Shown here one piece after another: positions 50,831-62,021 of a stretch of DNA of 64,000 nucleotides (the stretch's first letter is position 1; every line of letters begins with the position of its first letter). The notes beneath the pieces were generated by a model. That model was not told the origin of the DNA and made no database searches. It worked only from the letters and a program-made list of their open reading frames with translations. The stretch lies in the NCBI GenBank assembly GCA_963971425.1, contig OZ020523.1:19015105-19079104 (forward strand). The letters are read 5' to 3'. The stretch is from Bryoerythrophyllum caledonicum (Eukaryota; Streptophyta; Bryopsida; Pottiales; Pottiaceae). A program made the position numbers and the translations under genes.

Positions 50831-52829
50831 TTTGCTGGAGAAAACCACGTCTCTTTTTTCCTTGAGCATTCATGTCAAGGGCGTTAGTTTCAAGCCCTTG
50901 TGACACAACACCTAAAGAAGATGACCAATAACTAATAGAGGATCCAAAATGAGCGTATTCTAAAAATCTGTATGCTTTCAAGAATTGGGGAATAAGATGT
51001 TTATGTGCTTTACGCCCTCCATTGCAGCTTCTGGATCTCCTCCTTTGGCCTACACTGATCTCTATTCGTATCATAAGTGAACCCTGTCTTGCAGGCCCAC
51101 CGTCTCTAAGTTTTTTTTTTGTCTTCTTGGAATTACTTCTTGCTCCCAACATTTATGCACTCAACCTCACACTTGCTTGCTCGTGTGCTCGCACAGGGGT
51201 CGTATTTCTCCTCAAAAAACACCATGGTCTCCAAGGTGCCCTTCTCCAAGCGAGATTAAATCCTAGTTTGATGTGTTGCAATGGAGATTTTCTTATGACT
51301 TATCATCTATTAAATATAGATGATTTTGGTGATTATTTTTACTACAAGTTTGAACGAGCTTGGTGCTTTCTAAACCTAAGTTAAGACGAGTTGCACCCAA
51401 CGCAACAGTAAGTGGATCAGCACGCCATTTTTGGTGTGGCCTTTTCCTACCACAACCAAAGTGTGATTCTAAATTTTAGAGGGATTCTAAATACCTTCCT
51501 TTCACTATATCTTGGAGTGAAGCTTGGAGGGACACCAATCAAAGGTTGGCCGACCGTGGCTGGAGGAAGAGAAGATGGTTGGAGAATGTGGGGGAAAAAA
51601 TAGACTACTATATGTGAGGGAGAAAGGGGCGAATGCCATAGCTCCGCCTCGTTGATGGACAAGATTACACATTTTTTTGTGATTCGGGGGATTACAAACA
51701 ATGGTCGCGGTCAGGCAATAGGGCCACTTGGTCTAGCTAGCCTACTAAACTCCACTGTAGCAAAATTAATGGAGGGGTCTATACCATCCAGAGCAATGCG
51801 GGTGCTCTAAGGTAGTCTAGCCCATCACCACAACCCTTCTATCACTGCCATTCTATATTTTGGACCCCATTCCACCCCGATTTCAATCCATGTTTGCCCA
51901 TTCATTCTTCGTCATCTCCAAATTATGGCTTGCTATTGGTCAAGACCCTTAACTTTTGGTTGGCACTAATTGGAAGTAGCTAGTGGCAGTAATAGGCTAA
52001 ACATGATAGACTATTTTGAAAATTCATATCCAATTTACATTTTATTGGAAAAATGCGAATTCATTTGGGTTGAAATTAGAATTCTATTTGCTCAAATTGA
52101 AAAATATTTGTATTATTATTTGGGCTCTACATATATGCACATTGCTTAACTTGTTGGTTTTAGAGGGATTTACCTTAGACGTAATTTTGGCCACCTTTGA
52201 GAATAAAGAAGCAAAGGTCATATCTCTTCACTCTGTATAATAATAGGACAATGGTGAAGCCCGGTGGTGACACGTGGTAGATACTTGACAGAGACTTAAC
52301 TGAGAGATATAAAGTGGGGTTTCGAAAGATGAGGACAAGAACTAAGTTGAGGAATGTCCATGGCTTGTTGTCGACAATGGGGTGTCCACTAGTCTTCATA
52401 TATTAAATGATAGAAGCAAAGCCTCGTGAAGATGCGTGGTAGATATTGGGGGGACTACCCATGCCACGTTGGAGACAATAAGGAGGTCTATTAATTTTCT
52501 ATATGCTAAGTAAAGCCACGTGGGTCACTGAGTGAAGCCATGTACACAATTTTGACACACTCCATGGAGCCACGTGGAGGAACCACATGGTCTTAACTAG
52601 AGACTTAATTGTGAGATACTAGGCGACGTTGAGGAGGAGGAGGAGGAGGAAGAGGAGGACTTAACTAGGGATCATCCGTGCCCCTTTGAGGACAACGGCG
52701 GGTCGATTGATCCATTCTTATAACAAGCGTCGTAGTCGCATCACATGAAGCTACATGCTCAATTTTGGCAACTCCGGTGAAGCCATGTGGAGAGACCACG
52801 GGGACTCGGAGAGGGACGTAACTCGAGAC
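50831..52829. other. Gene-free, degraded repeat region
   Basis: From about 52240 to 52829 loosely related phrases recur (GAAGCCACGTGG, GACTTAACTNGAGACTTAA) together with a GAG-rich stretch near 52630-52665, the remains of an old tandem array. No gene recognised, and a short frame near 51022-51384 has no family motif. Confidence 0.4.
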
Positions 52830-52833
52830 TTAA

Positions 52834-53540
52834 CTTCTAAAGGACCGAGACTACGTTTCACCAAAACCACCCCAAAACTTTCTCTCCTAAATGAGACGTC
52901 TGAAGACTAGTTGAATTTTTTTTTTACTATTTTCAACTTTAAAATCTTCAAGTTCACCTTTACAAAAAAGACACTTAAACCATTTTGTAAACTTCTACCG
53001 CACAAATTGCAAGATACATGCATTTCAAGGGTGCAATACAATTTTTTTCTTCCCTTCAAGAACAAGGTTAGCGTACTTTGACTCAAGATAATGGCATATT
53101 TTCTTACTGCACATTGCAGAATTTATGGATCTATTTCCCACCTTATGTTAGGTCATTGCACGCCAAAAAAACTCAAGTAATGGAGATGTTTAGGATAAGG
53201 AAAATGGACTTGCAATAAAAACACGTATTGAAAGTAGCCATTTACATAAGAAAGATTTTTTTTAAATACATAAATAATTGTTGGATCGAAGATCCAAATA
53301 AAGGATAGAATTGTTATGCCTTATTATAATATAGAAAGTTTTATCCTTGGAAAAAGAATATATCATTAATTTCAGTGCATTTTAAAGTAAAAATAATGAG
53401 GGTTGCCAAAAAAATTCTTTCACTATTACCCGCCTCAAAAGAGTGCAATAGTCAATTTAACAATACTACTATTTATCTCTATAGTACCTGCCTATGTGCC
53501 CCAAATTCAAGCTTTTGATGTACAAGTAAATTTTGGGCAG
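52834..53540. mobile_element. TTAA-associated element, family D, copy 2
   Basis: Starts CTTCTAAAGGACCGAGACTA just right of TTAA (52830-52833), echoing the family B end, and is colinear with 44390-45080. The right end could not be located. Confidence 0.5.
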
Positions 53541-53929
53541 GTTTCTAAAAAGAAAATACTGAGCGACGTTCCGTGGACAACAGGACTTGATTAAGGATTG
53601 TCTACAAGTTGTTGAGGACAACAAAGGTTCCACTAATCACTTTGAATAGTACAGATAGTTTTACTCTTAGTAAAATCTTCATCAATAGTGTAAACTTATA
53701 GCATCTTCCAATCCATAATTTAGTGTTGTAACACTAAATTTCTATTTTGTCAAATGAGATGAGGAAATTACACACCTGGCATAATAACATACTGACAGTG
53801 TGCAAAGTGGATCCTAGTGACTACCCTCAACAAGAGTCAGGCAAGCATTTTCAAAAGTAAAATAGATTAAAATTTATTGTTTTTTCTAGAAACAAGAAAG
53901 TACACCTCTTGCTTATCTTAACCCTTTAA

Positions 53930-54876
53930 CCCCTAAGGTACCGTGACAGTTTTACACCAAAAATACTTCAAAATTGTTGGATTCTACTGCAATGAACAAA
54001 GAAGGAAACAAAAACTTTGATTTCTAGTTTTGACCGTAGGATCTCAATTAAGTCTTATTAAGTAATACATGTACAAAATTTCATAAACTTAGACCGCACG
54101 GATTGAAAGATTATAGTGTTTGAAGTCAAGCAAATGGTTCATTTTCTTCCCTGCGTTTAGTGGATCAGCAGACTTTGACTTCACTTGGTGTCAAAATTTT
54201 TGCACTACACAAGGTCTAAATCCATTACCATCTTGTTAAGCATGATGTTAGCTCCTTACACACCAATTTTTAGAGGTAGAGACGGGGTGTAGCATATTCA
54301 AAACAAGTGTGCAAGGAGTGGAGGCTTGAAATTTGTTAATTCACACTTTAATTTTTTTTGAACTTAATATGTTTTCGATTGATAATCCGAATGGTTAATA
54401 AGAAGGTTTACATTACATATTGTTGTAGTAGAAAATAAAAAGTGAAAAATATAAAGAAATCTAGGTTTTATGTGGAAAAGAAGAAGTTTTTTTGGTACCT
54501 TGCCCGACAATGAGTGACAATCTGTGAAAATGTTTGACTTGGGTTGGTATGTTGTTTTTCACTAAAGACAAGAACTTTTTTTTGACAATATGAAGGGAAA
54601 TAATATTACCTGCGAGTAATGAAAATCTCACATTCAATAGAGTGTCCTATCAAAAGTTTTTGGAGGTGCCCGAGGTGCCCGCTCTCCTCATTTAAAATTC
54701 AAAACCCTATAAGTTTTTCACCAAATGTCCAATTTTGGAAAAAATTGTTTTCCCACTAAGGTCTTGGTAATGTCTTTCTATAGTAAAAATTACAAAGAAG
54801 AATGTTGGAAATTGACACCATAGAAACCTGACCGAACTTTCAAAAAGCCCATTTTTGACACTTGGTCCCTTAGGGG
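53930..54876 (+). mobile_element. TTAA-flanked piggyBac-like MITE, family E, full copy
   Basis: A 947-bp element between TTAA at 53926-53929 and 54877-54880. The left end CCCCTAAGGTACCGTGAC and the right end CACTTGGTCCCTTAGGGG are inverted. The left TTAA lies within TTAACCCTTTAA, the end of another element type, so this looks like insertion into an older copy. Non-coding. Confidence 0.85.
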
Positions 54877-54880
54877 TTAA

Positions 54881-54989
54881 GGACAAGGCCCCAAGCAGCC
54901 AGGAGCGAAATGTACCTATTCTCTTCATGATGGACATCATGCTCTATGACCATCCTGGATTCTACCCATGGTCGCTCCGGGCCTCGTCC
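54881..54989. repeat. 109-bp foldback unit, copy 2
   Basis: GGACAAGGCC at the left and GGGCCTCGTCC at the right can pair. It has the same length and landmarks as 45089-45197 and again lies directly right of a TTAA. Confidence 0.7.
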
Positions 54990-55001
54990 ATAAAGGTTTA
55001 A

Positions 55002-56119
55002 CCCTTCACCCCTAAGAGCCCAAGTGTACTTGGAACGTACGTTTCGGATTTTGGGCATGTACCTATGAGTGGAAAAAATACTCCAATTCTTATGAAAAGT
55101 TTACACTGCATTGTCCTTTAAGAAATCTATATGGGGAATTTTTCAAATATGATTTTGGACTTTTGGTTCAAAAGTTATTAGCCTTCAAAGGTCAAAATGG
55201 AGAGTCTGGACTGTAGAGGCAGCCATGTCAACCAATGCAATTTGAGGAGAAAAAAGGGGCAGAATTTTGGGACAGAAAGGGCGTGGAAAGGAATCCAGAC
55301 TTTTATGCACGAAGTCCAAATAGAAAAAGCATTGAAAATTATCAGAAGAGTTGTTTAAATAATTAAAAAAAAACAGCAAACAATCAGCCGTTAGCTGGCT
55401 TGCCAGCATCCCGTGCCAAAAGCGGGCCCACCAAAAAAAAAAAAAAAAATCTTTTTTTTTCTTTTTATTTTTTTTTCTCCCTGTCCAGCTGTGAGGGCGG
55501 TCAACAATGGGACAAATTGGCCACCCAATTTCAAGCACTGTTCTTTCCCATAATGCTTTATTTATTCCATATATTCATGAAAATTATGGATTTTACTATT
55601 TCTGGTCGTTTCTTTTTCTAAATTTAGTGAAAAAATAAATTGAAAGTTTCCACCATTGGGATTCTAAAATGCAACAACTTGTATGAAACAAACAATTTCA
55701 TATCACTTACGTAGTAATTGTCAAGATTTTATACCCCCTTTCACTAAAGTGTATATTTCTACATCTATTATCCCTCGAATTGACCTCAAATTTTGCACAC
55801 AAATAGCTAACAACATATAAGTCATATTGGTAAAAGATTTGATCACATTTCAATGTAAAAACTAGAATATATACCTAGTCAAAGTAGGCTGACCTTGCTG
55901 GGCAAGAGGGGAAAAATACTTTTCTTTGCACTTCAAACGCTATAATCTTCACATCCGTGCGGTGGATTGCAACCAAATTTGTGTTGTAAGTTCATATACG
56001 TGTCTATTTTAAGATTGTACGGTTAACAGTCTAAAATTAGACTTTAGATTTCGTTGCCACTTGTTGATGATGGCAATTTTGGAGTGTTTCATGAGGGAAA
56101 ATGCTTGGGCTTTTAGGGG
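55002..56119. mobile_element. TTAA-flanked element, family F
   Basis: Lies between TTAA at 54998-55001 and 56120-56123. Ends are CCCTTCACCCCTAAGAGCCC and GGGCTTTTAGGGG; the best inverted match begins at CCCCTAAGAGCC (55009), preceded by TTCA, which may be a mutated TTAA. Near 55429-55490 it contains an A-run followed by T-rich text able to form a long hairpin. Non-coding. Confidence 0.65.
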
Positions 56120-57786
56120 TTAAAGGGCCAATTCCCCCTTGGGAACGTTTTCCATTTTGAGTAGGTTCAGGTAGTCTTAATTTTAATTGTGAATTTCTAA
56201 TTTTAATACAGTAAGAAGCGGCATAGTAGTAACTTTGTGGGAATATAATTTCTTCACACCAAATATTTAAAAATAATAATTGTGCTATTCTAAGAGAAAA
56301 ATTAGGGACTCCATGCAGCTCCAAAAATATTGCTAGAAGTCAATATGCCACACATATTTCTCACATGGCAATATCAACCAAAATTGGAGACTCCAGGGAG
56401 CACTAAAAATATTGTTAGAACATATTGCTATTGACATAAAAAAATTTATACATATAAAGAATGTTATTTTCTTTGATAATGTCAAAAGAAATCTTGTTTT
56501 TAGGGTAAGTAGACATTTTTACCCAAGTCAAACATTTTTATACATTGTTGGGCAAGATATCACAAACAATTCTTATTTTCCTCACAAAATTAGGAGACCT
56601 TCATCTTTTTTACTATTTTTTTCCACAACAACATGTGGTCTACACCTTTATATTTTCCATTCAAAGTATCATTCTAAAACATACTTAGTACACAAAAGAT
56701 AAAACATGAATTGGCAAATTAAAAAAAGTGAATTTGAACCTCAACTCCTTGCACAATTGTTTTGAATATGTTACACCATTTTTCTACCTCTAAAAATTGG
56801 TGCACCCGGAACTAATATCACGCTTAACATAATGATATAAAATTTTTACCTTGTGTAGTGCAAGAATTTGACACCAAGAGAAGCCAAAGTCTATTGATTT
56901 ACTTAGTGCAAGAAGAAAATGAATTGTTTTCTCTACTTTAACCCCTAAAGGACCACGACCTCTTTCGCTCTAAAACCAGTCCAAAACTGCCACTGTCAAA
57001 AAGAGACATGAAAATCACATTTTCAAGTGAATTTTTTATTTTCAACCGTAAGATCTTAAAATAGACTTCCATATAAACATGCCATCAAATTTTGGTTGCA
57101 ATCCACCGCACGGATTGATAGATTTTAGTGTTTAAAGTCAAAAAAATGGTTCATTTTCATCCTTGCGTTGAGTAGATCAGGTGACTTTGACTTCATTTTG
57201 TATCAAATTTTTGCATTGTACATAGGGTGACATTCAAATTGGCCGTTTAGTAGTTCCATGGATAGTGTCCTACACTGCTGCCAACTTTGACACCCTCCCC
57301 AAAGCTGAGAAATTGTTATTTTACCATGAAAATTTGGGGACAACATCATCTTTATGTTGAAAACATGCATACCAAATTTCAAGTCCAGGAGACTTATGGA
57401 AAAAAACTTATGCAAGATCTACCAACATGGGATAGCTGTGAGAAAAGTGTCACAGCCGCCAACTTTGACACCCTCCCAAGAATTGAGGAAATTTTTTTTG
57501 CCCATGAAATTTTTGGAGCAAAATCATTTTTATGTTGTTTGCATGTGTGGAAAATTTAAAGTCCAAAAGACCCATAAAAAAAAATAATATTCCAAATCTA
57601 CCAACATGTGTAGTTTTGAGAAACAAAGGGGAAAACCATTTTACTACTTCCAACTTTGACGCCCTCCTTAGGATTGAATTTTTGGTGATACATAGTGAAA
57701 TTTTTGGCACAAGATCATCTCTACGCTGGTAACATGTGAGATAAATTTCAAAGCCAAAAGATGTACACAAAAAAGTTATTCCATAT

Positions 57787-58797
57787 CTACCAACGTGTAT
57801 GTCCTCCATTAGCGTCAATCACTGCTAGTAACCTAGAGGGCATAGAATGACATAGTTGAAGGAGCTTCGTACCATTGACTAACTTCAACTCTCTTTCAAG
57901 AACTACCTTCAACACATCTAAGCTTCTAGGGCATTGTTTGCCATGTTGCACAACATCTTTTAACATCCTCCAAATGTTCTCGATTGGATTGAGATCGAGA
58001 GAGTTTGTAGGCCAGCTGAGCTTTTCGAGAAGGTCGCTTTGTCTCCATTCTTCACATATTTTGCTCCTATGGACGGGTGCCCCATCTTCCATAAGCACTC
58101 ATCGTGGAATTTGACCCATGAAATGAACCAATTTGGCATCGTAAACCACTTCTATAAAATCCTTAGCAGAACGTTGACCTTTAGGCATAAAGACAAGTTC
58201 TGACTTTTGTCCTCCGGCAAATGGGCCCCAAATCATTAAAGAAGTCCTTCCACTTTTAAAAGTAGGAGCTAGACAACTTGATGAATAACGCTCGTATGCA
58301 CTTCTCCAAACATGAATTTGCCGAGAATTTTTTCCAATTTCAAAAGTAGATTCATCTGTCCAAACAACACGCTCCCACACTTTTGCACTCCATCCACGGT
58401 ACTTCTGAGCAAAAGCTAATTGTTGAGACATGTGACGAGGTGTCAAAAAAGGTTTTTTGACTGCAATTCGACTAAAAATGCCATTTTTATGTAAGACCCT
58501 TTGAATAGTACGTCTACACACTTGAGTAGGACATGCATTGGTAATCTCTGAGAGTGAAGAGCAACAATGAATTATTGAATAATGCACAATACTACGAACA
58601 TCTCTATCACTAAGCTTTTTAGCGTGACTTCCACCGCAAGGTTTCCGCTTGTAGGTTCCATCTTCTCTAAATGTTTTTACTAACCTTGTAACTGTTCTAT
58701 TAGAAACTCCAATACTAGCTACAATTTGAACTCCTGTAAATCCTCCCTCACTCAAACCTATGATGCGAGCACGAATTTCATCTGAAATTGCCATCAT
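57787..58797 (-). pseudogene. Tc1/mariner-type transposase, interrupted by an in-frame TGA
   Basis: The frame runs from ATG at 58797 to 57787, about 336 codons, the usual size for Tc1/mariner transposases. It starts with helix-turn-helix DNA-binding segments (GFTGVQIVASIGVSNRTV, then CPTQVCRRTIQRVL) and continues into a DDE domain: VVWTDEST (first Asp), LMEDGAPVHR (second Asp) and SLDLNPIENIW (third acidic residue). One in-frame TGA (58099-58101) separates the first two catalytic blocks from the rest, three codons before LMEDG. Apart from that stop it looks intact, so it either died recently or this copy is a simple nonsense mutant. It lies between the long inverted repeats of its own element. 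Confidence 0.9.
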
Positions 58798-59419
58798 AAA
58801 TTTATAGAGTGCGTGATGCTAGCTACAGCAGTAGAGTAGGGGTTAGAGCAGAGCAAGGGGGAGAGAAGGGGTCCAAGGGGCTAGAGCAGAGCAAAGGGGG
58901 TTGCAGGATTGACACGTGACAATTGGCAGAGGAAGGAGAACAGCGCTGGAGCAGAACAAGGGGGAGAGAAGGGAGCCAAGGCGCTGGAGCAGAGAGGAGA
59001 GAGAAGGGTCGCCAAAACACAAGCCCATATGCATACATGAAAAATTGTTTTGCTCTTAATCACTCATCATGTATGCCCAATGTGAATCAACACTCATGCA
59101 TCCCACAATACAACACTCTTTGTTTTGACGATTGTCTCAACATTCAGTCTATCACAAATCACACACACCATTCCCTTTACATAGTGTTCAATAGATATTT
59201 AGAAGAAAAAATTTGTCATGTGTCTAATGCACACTTTATGGCCAAGTGGATTCTTCTGCATGGAACACCTCTTCACTTCTTCATTTAGATGTTATTGATC
59301 TTTTTGAGAAGCATTTATGTTTGGTGGCTTACTCACATGATTGAGTTCAATGAAAAAGCATGAGGTGTCAAAGATATTTTGACATTTTCAATATGACCTT
59401 CAAATTGTTTATCATAGTT
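58798..59419. other. Transposon interior, 5' side of the transposase
   Basis: Contains diverged repeats of GGAGCAGA, AGGGGGAGAGAAGGG and CCAAGGGGCTGGAGCAGA words between about 58840 and 59010, upstream of the transposase ATG. These may be promoter or subterminal sequence. The GC-rich strip contrasts with the AT-rich element. No additional gene. Confidence 0.5.
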
Positions 59420-60840
59420 ACACATGTTGATAGATATGGAATAACTATTTTCATGTATGTCTTTTGGCTTTGAAATTTATCCCACATGTTACCAGCGTAG
59501 AGATGATCTTGTGCCAAAAATTTCATTATGTATCAACAAAAACTCAATCCTAAGGAGGGCGTCAAAGTTGGAAGTAGTAAAATGGTTTTCCCCTTTGTTT
59601 CTCAAAACTACACATGTTGGTAGATTTGGAATATTATTTTTTTTATGGGTCTTTTGGACTTTAAATTTTCCACACATGCAAACAACATAAAAATGTTTTT
59701 TCTCCAAAAATTTCATGGGCAAAAAAAATTTCCTCAATTCTTGGGAGGGTGTCAAAGTTGGCAGCTGTGACACTTTTCTCACAGCTATCCCATGTTGGTA
59801 GATCTTGCATAAGTTTTTTTTCATAAGTCTCCTGGACTTGAAATTTGGTATGCATGTTTTCAACATAAAGATGATGCTGTCCCCAAATTTTCATGGTAAA
59901 ATAACAATTTCTCAGCTTTGGGGAGGGTGTCAAAGTTGGCAGCAGTGTAGGACACTATCCATGGAACTACTAAACGGCCAATTTGAATGTCACCCTATTG
60001 TACAAGGTCTAAATCTTTTACCATTGTCTTAAGCATGATGTTATTTCCCAACACACCAATTTTTAGAGGTAAAAAAGGGATCTAGCATATTCAAAACAAG
60101 TGTGCAAGGAGTGTAGGTTCAAAAATTGCCATTTCACGTTTTATTTTTTTGTGAACTACGTATGTATTCAAATGATAATCCAAACGGTCAATAAGAAGGT
60201 TTTCACCACATATTGTTGTTGAAAAAATAAAAAGTGAAAAATATGAAGATCTCTAGGTTTTATGTAAAAAAGATGAAGTTTTTTCCCCCGTTGCCTGACA
60301 ATGTTTGAAAATGTTTGAGTTGGAATAAAATGCCTTTTTACACTAAAGACAAGAATTTTTTTTGAAAATTTCCAAATAAGGAAATATTCTTTATATGTGT
60401 GAAAAATATCAATGTCAATAGAAACTTTTGTCAAAAATTTTGGAGGTGCCCGAAGTCCCACTTTTGGCTTTAAGTGGTACTAACTTTCAAACCACAAATC
60501 CAAAAATATATATATATATCTCCACGAAGCTCTTATCAGATCCTATCTCGATAAAAAAATTAAGAGGAAAAAGATTTTTTTTCGAATTGTAGGTACATGC
60601 CCAAAATCCAAAATGACCCCGGAGGGACGTTTGGTCCTTCAGGGGTTAAACACTATAATCTCTCAAATCGTGTGGTCAAAGTTTATGAAACTTAGTGACT
60701 ATGTTATTTAATAAGTCTTAATTTAGATCCTACAATCAAAACTAGAAATAAAAGTTTGGTTTCCTTCCTTATGCATTGCACTAGAATCAACAGTTTGAAG
60801 TGTTTTTGATGTGAAATTGACAAGCAATTGTAGGGGTTAA

Positions 60841-61480
60841 ATTTGAAGAAGTATTACACGCTCTAATTTCTCAAAAATGTGCAGTGGGTAGAAACACTGA
60901 TGGAATCATTACCAAGAGGTCCTTTATGGAGTTGGGAGGGTATCCCCGGGTATCGGAGGATACCGAACGGATATTGATGAAAACAAAAAGTTGTATGAGG
61001 TTTTCTTATTTTAAAAAAAGAAAACCAACTAGTACTGAGAGAATTATGTTAATATGGGGACGAAAAATGATTTCTGTCTGAAATTGTCACATGAAATTGT
61101 GTTGCCACTCTAGCATTTTCCAAATCATGAAAAATTTAGTCATGGTCCTTTGAGATTGGCAGCGACATCAATTACTTGGTCCTTTCAAGTTTGAAAAGTT
61201 CCAATTCAAATTGGATTTTTTTTAGTTAGTGTAAGGGTCTTGTATTTTATCCATTATAAATGAGTTAACCATAAAGGCAACATCTAACCTCTGCTTTTGG
61301 CACAATATTGTAGTCTATTAGATGCATGTAAGACATGAATAGTATAATTGTTGGCCCTTCTAAGCTGAAGAGAGTATAATCTTAGGAATGTAAGACACAA
61401 AGAAAACTTATAAATCCTGAATCGGATAGTATGGGAGAACCATAAGTTGCATCAAATAATAAAGAAATAAATTTCCCTAA
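60841..61480. other. AT-rich gap between elements
   Basis: Resembles 46280-46550 in parts (TAGTGTATTATATGCATGTAAG/TAGTCTATTAGATGCATGTAAG, GTTGGCCCTTCTAAGCT), so it is more dispersed repeat. No gene. Confidence 0.5.
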
Positions 61481-61781
61481 CCCCAAAAGGTTGTGACAGT
61501 TCTACACCAAAAACACTTCAGAACTTGTTGATTTTAGTGCTATGGGTAAGAAAGAAAACAAAAAAAATTATTTATAGTTCTGATTGTAGAATTTGAATTG
61601 AGGCTTTTAAGTGACATACTCACAAAGTTTCATAAACTTTGAGCACACAAATTGAAAGATTACAGTGTTTGAAGTAGAGAAAAGGCTTCAATTTCTTCCT
61701 CGTCTTGAGTAGATCAGCAAACTTTGACTTCACTTGGTGTCAAATTTTTGCACTATATAAGGTCTAAACTTTATACCATCA
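61481..61781 (+). mobile_element. Family E element, forward, cut by a retrotransposon
   Basis: Starts at CCCCAAAAGGTTGTGACAGT next to a decayed CTAA and follows family E text (TTCTACACCAAAAACACTTC, then GACTTCACTTGGTGTCAA). At about 61781 it breaks off where family E copies read on with TTAAGCATGATG; retrotransposon LTR sequence begins there. Confidence 0.7.
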
Positions 61782-62021
61782 TGTTTATCAAGGACAACAA
61801 ATCATGAATTCAATTGATATTATATAAAGCATTAATTACAAGATTTCAACATGGTATGTATGGAAGGAGTTGACAAGACAAATTGTCCTATCAACATTTT
61901 TGGCATTTAACCTTTCCCAAGATTGATGTTGTAACTTCCAAAACAAATTCTAAACCTAAGCCTATTCTAAAATCTAACCAAAATCTAATCTTTAATTAAC
62001 CTAAAAATATCCGTGACATCA
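61782..62021 (-). mobile_element. 3' LTR of a Ty3/gypsy chromovirus
   Basis: About 240 bp with TG...CA ends on the minus strand (TGATGTCACGGATATTTTT at its start). It abuts the polypurine tract AGAGGGGAGG at 62022-62031. The far end is placed at the TG (61782) where host repeat sequence stops. The partner LTR lies outside the window, so the boundaries rest on one end only. Confidence 0.7.

Larger units (their letters stand above)
57219..60000 (-). mobile_element. Tc1/mariner-like transposon with about 580-bp inverted repeats
   Basis: Inserted in family B text GCATTG-TA-CAAGGTCT, giving TA on both sides (57217-57218 and 60001-60002). Left repeat 57219-57798, right repeat about 59420-60000; outer tips CATAGGGTGACATTCAAATT and, inverted, CAATAGGGTGACATTCAAAT. 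Each repeat contains three direct subrepeats of roughly 180 bp headed by AACTTTGACACCCTCC. A transposase remnant lies between them on the minus strand. An alternative reading is a 7-bp TTGTACA duplication with TAGGGTGAC ends; TA fits the transposase type better but needs one base of difference between tips. Confidence 0.88.
56942..60645 (+). mobile_element. Family B piggyBac-like MITE, copy 3, itself split by a Tc1-like element
   Basis: Bounded by TTAA at 56938-56941 and 60646-60649, with ends CCCCTAAAGGACCACGACC and GGTCCTTCAGGGG. Without the internal insertion it is about 920 bp, matching the 926 bp and 883 bp copies. Both flanks continue in family E sequence. Confidence 0.85.
56395..60836 (-). 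mobile_element. Family E element, reversed, split by a nested insertion
   Basis: Left part about 56395-56937, right part 60650-60836, ending in GTAGGGG-TTAA (60837-60840). The two parts join at TTAA to restore the text seen undisturbed at about 45932-45955 (TTTACTTTTAAACACTATAATC-like). The interruption is the family B copy at 56942-60645. Confidence 0.75.

Noticed and set aside
57221..59997. A 7-bp target duplication TTGTACA for the Tc1-like element
   Set aside because: Possible, but a TA duplication within TTGTACA explains the same flanks and fits the transposase family, at the cost of a one-base difference between the two tips.
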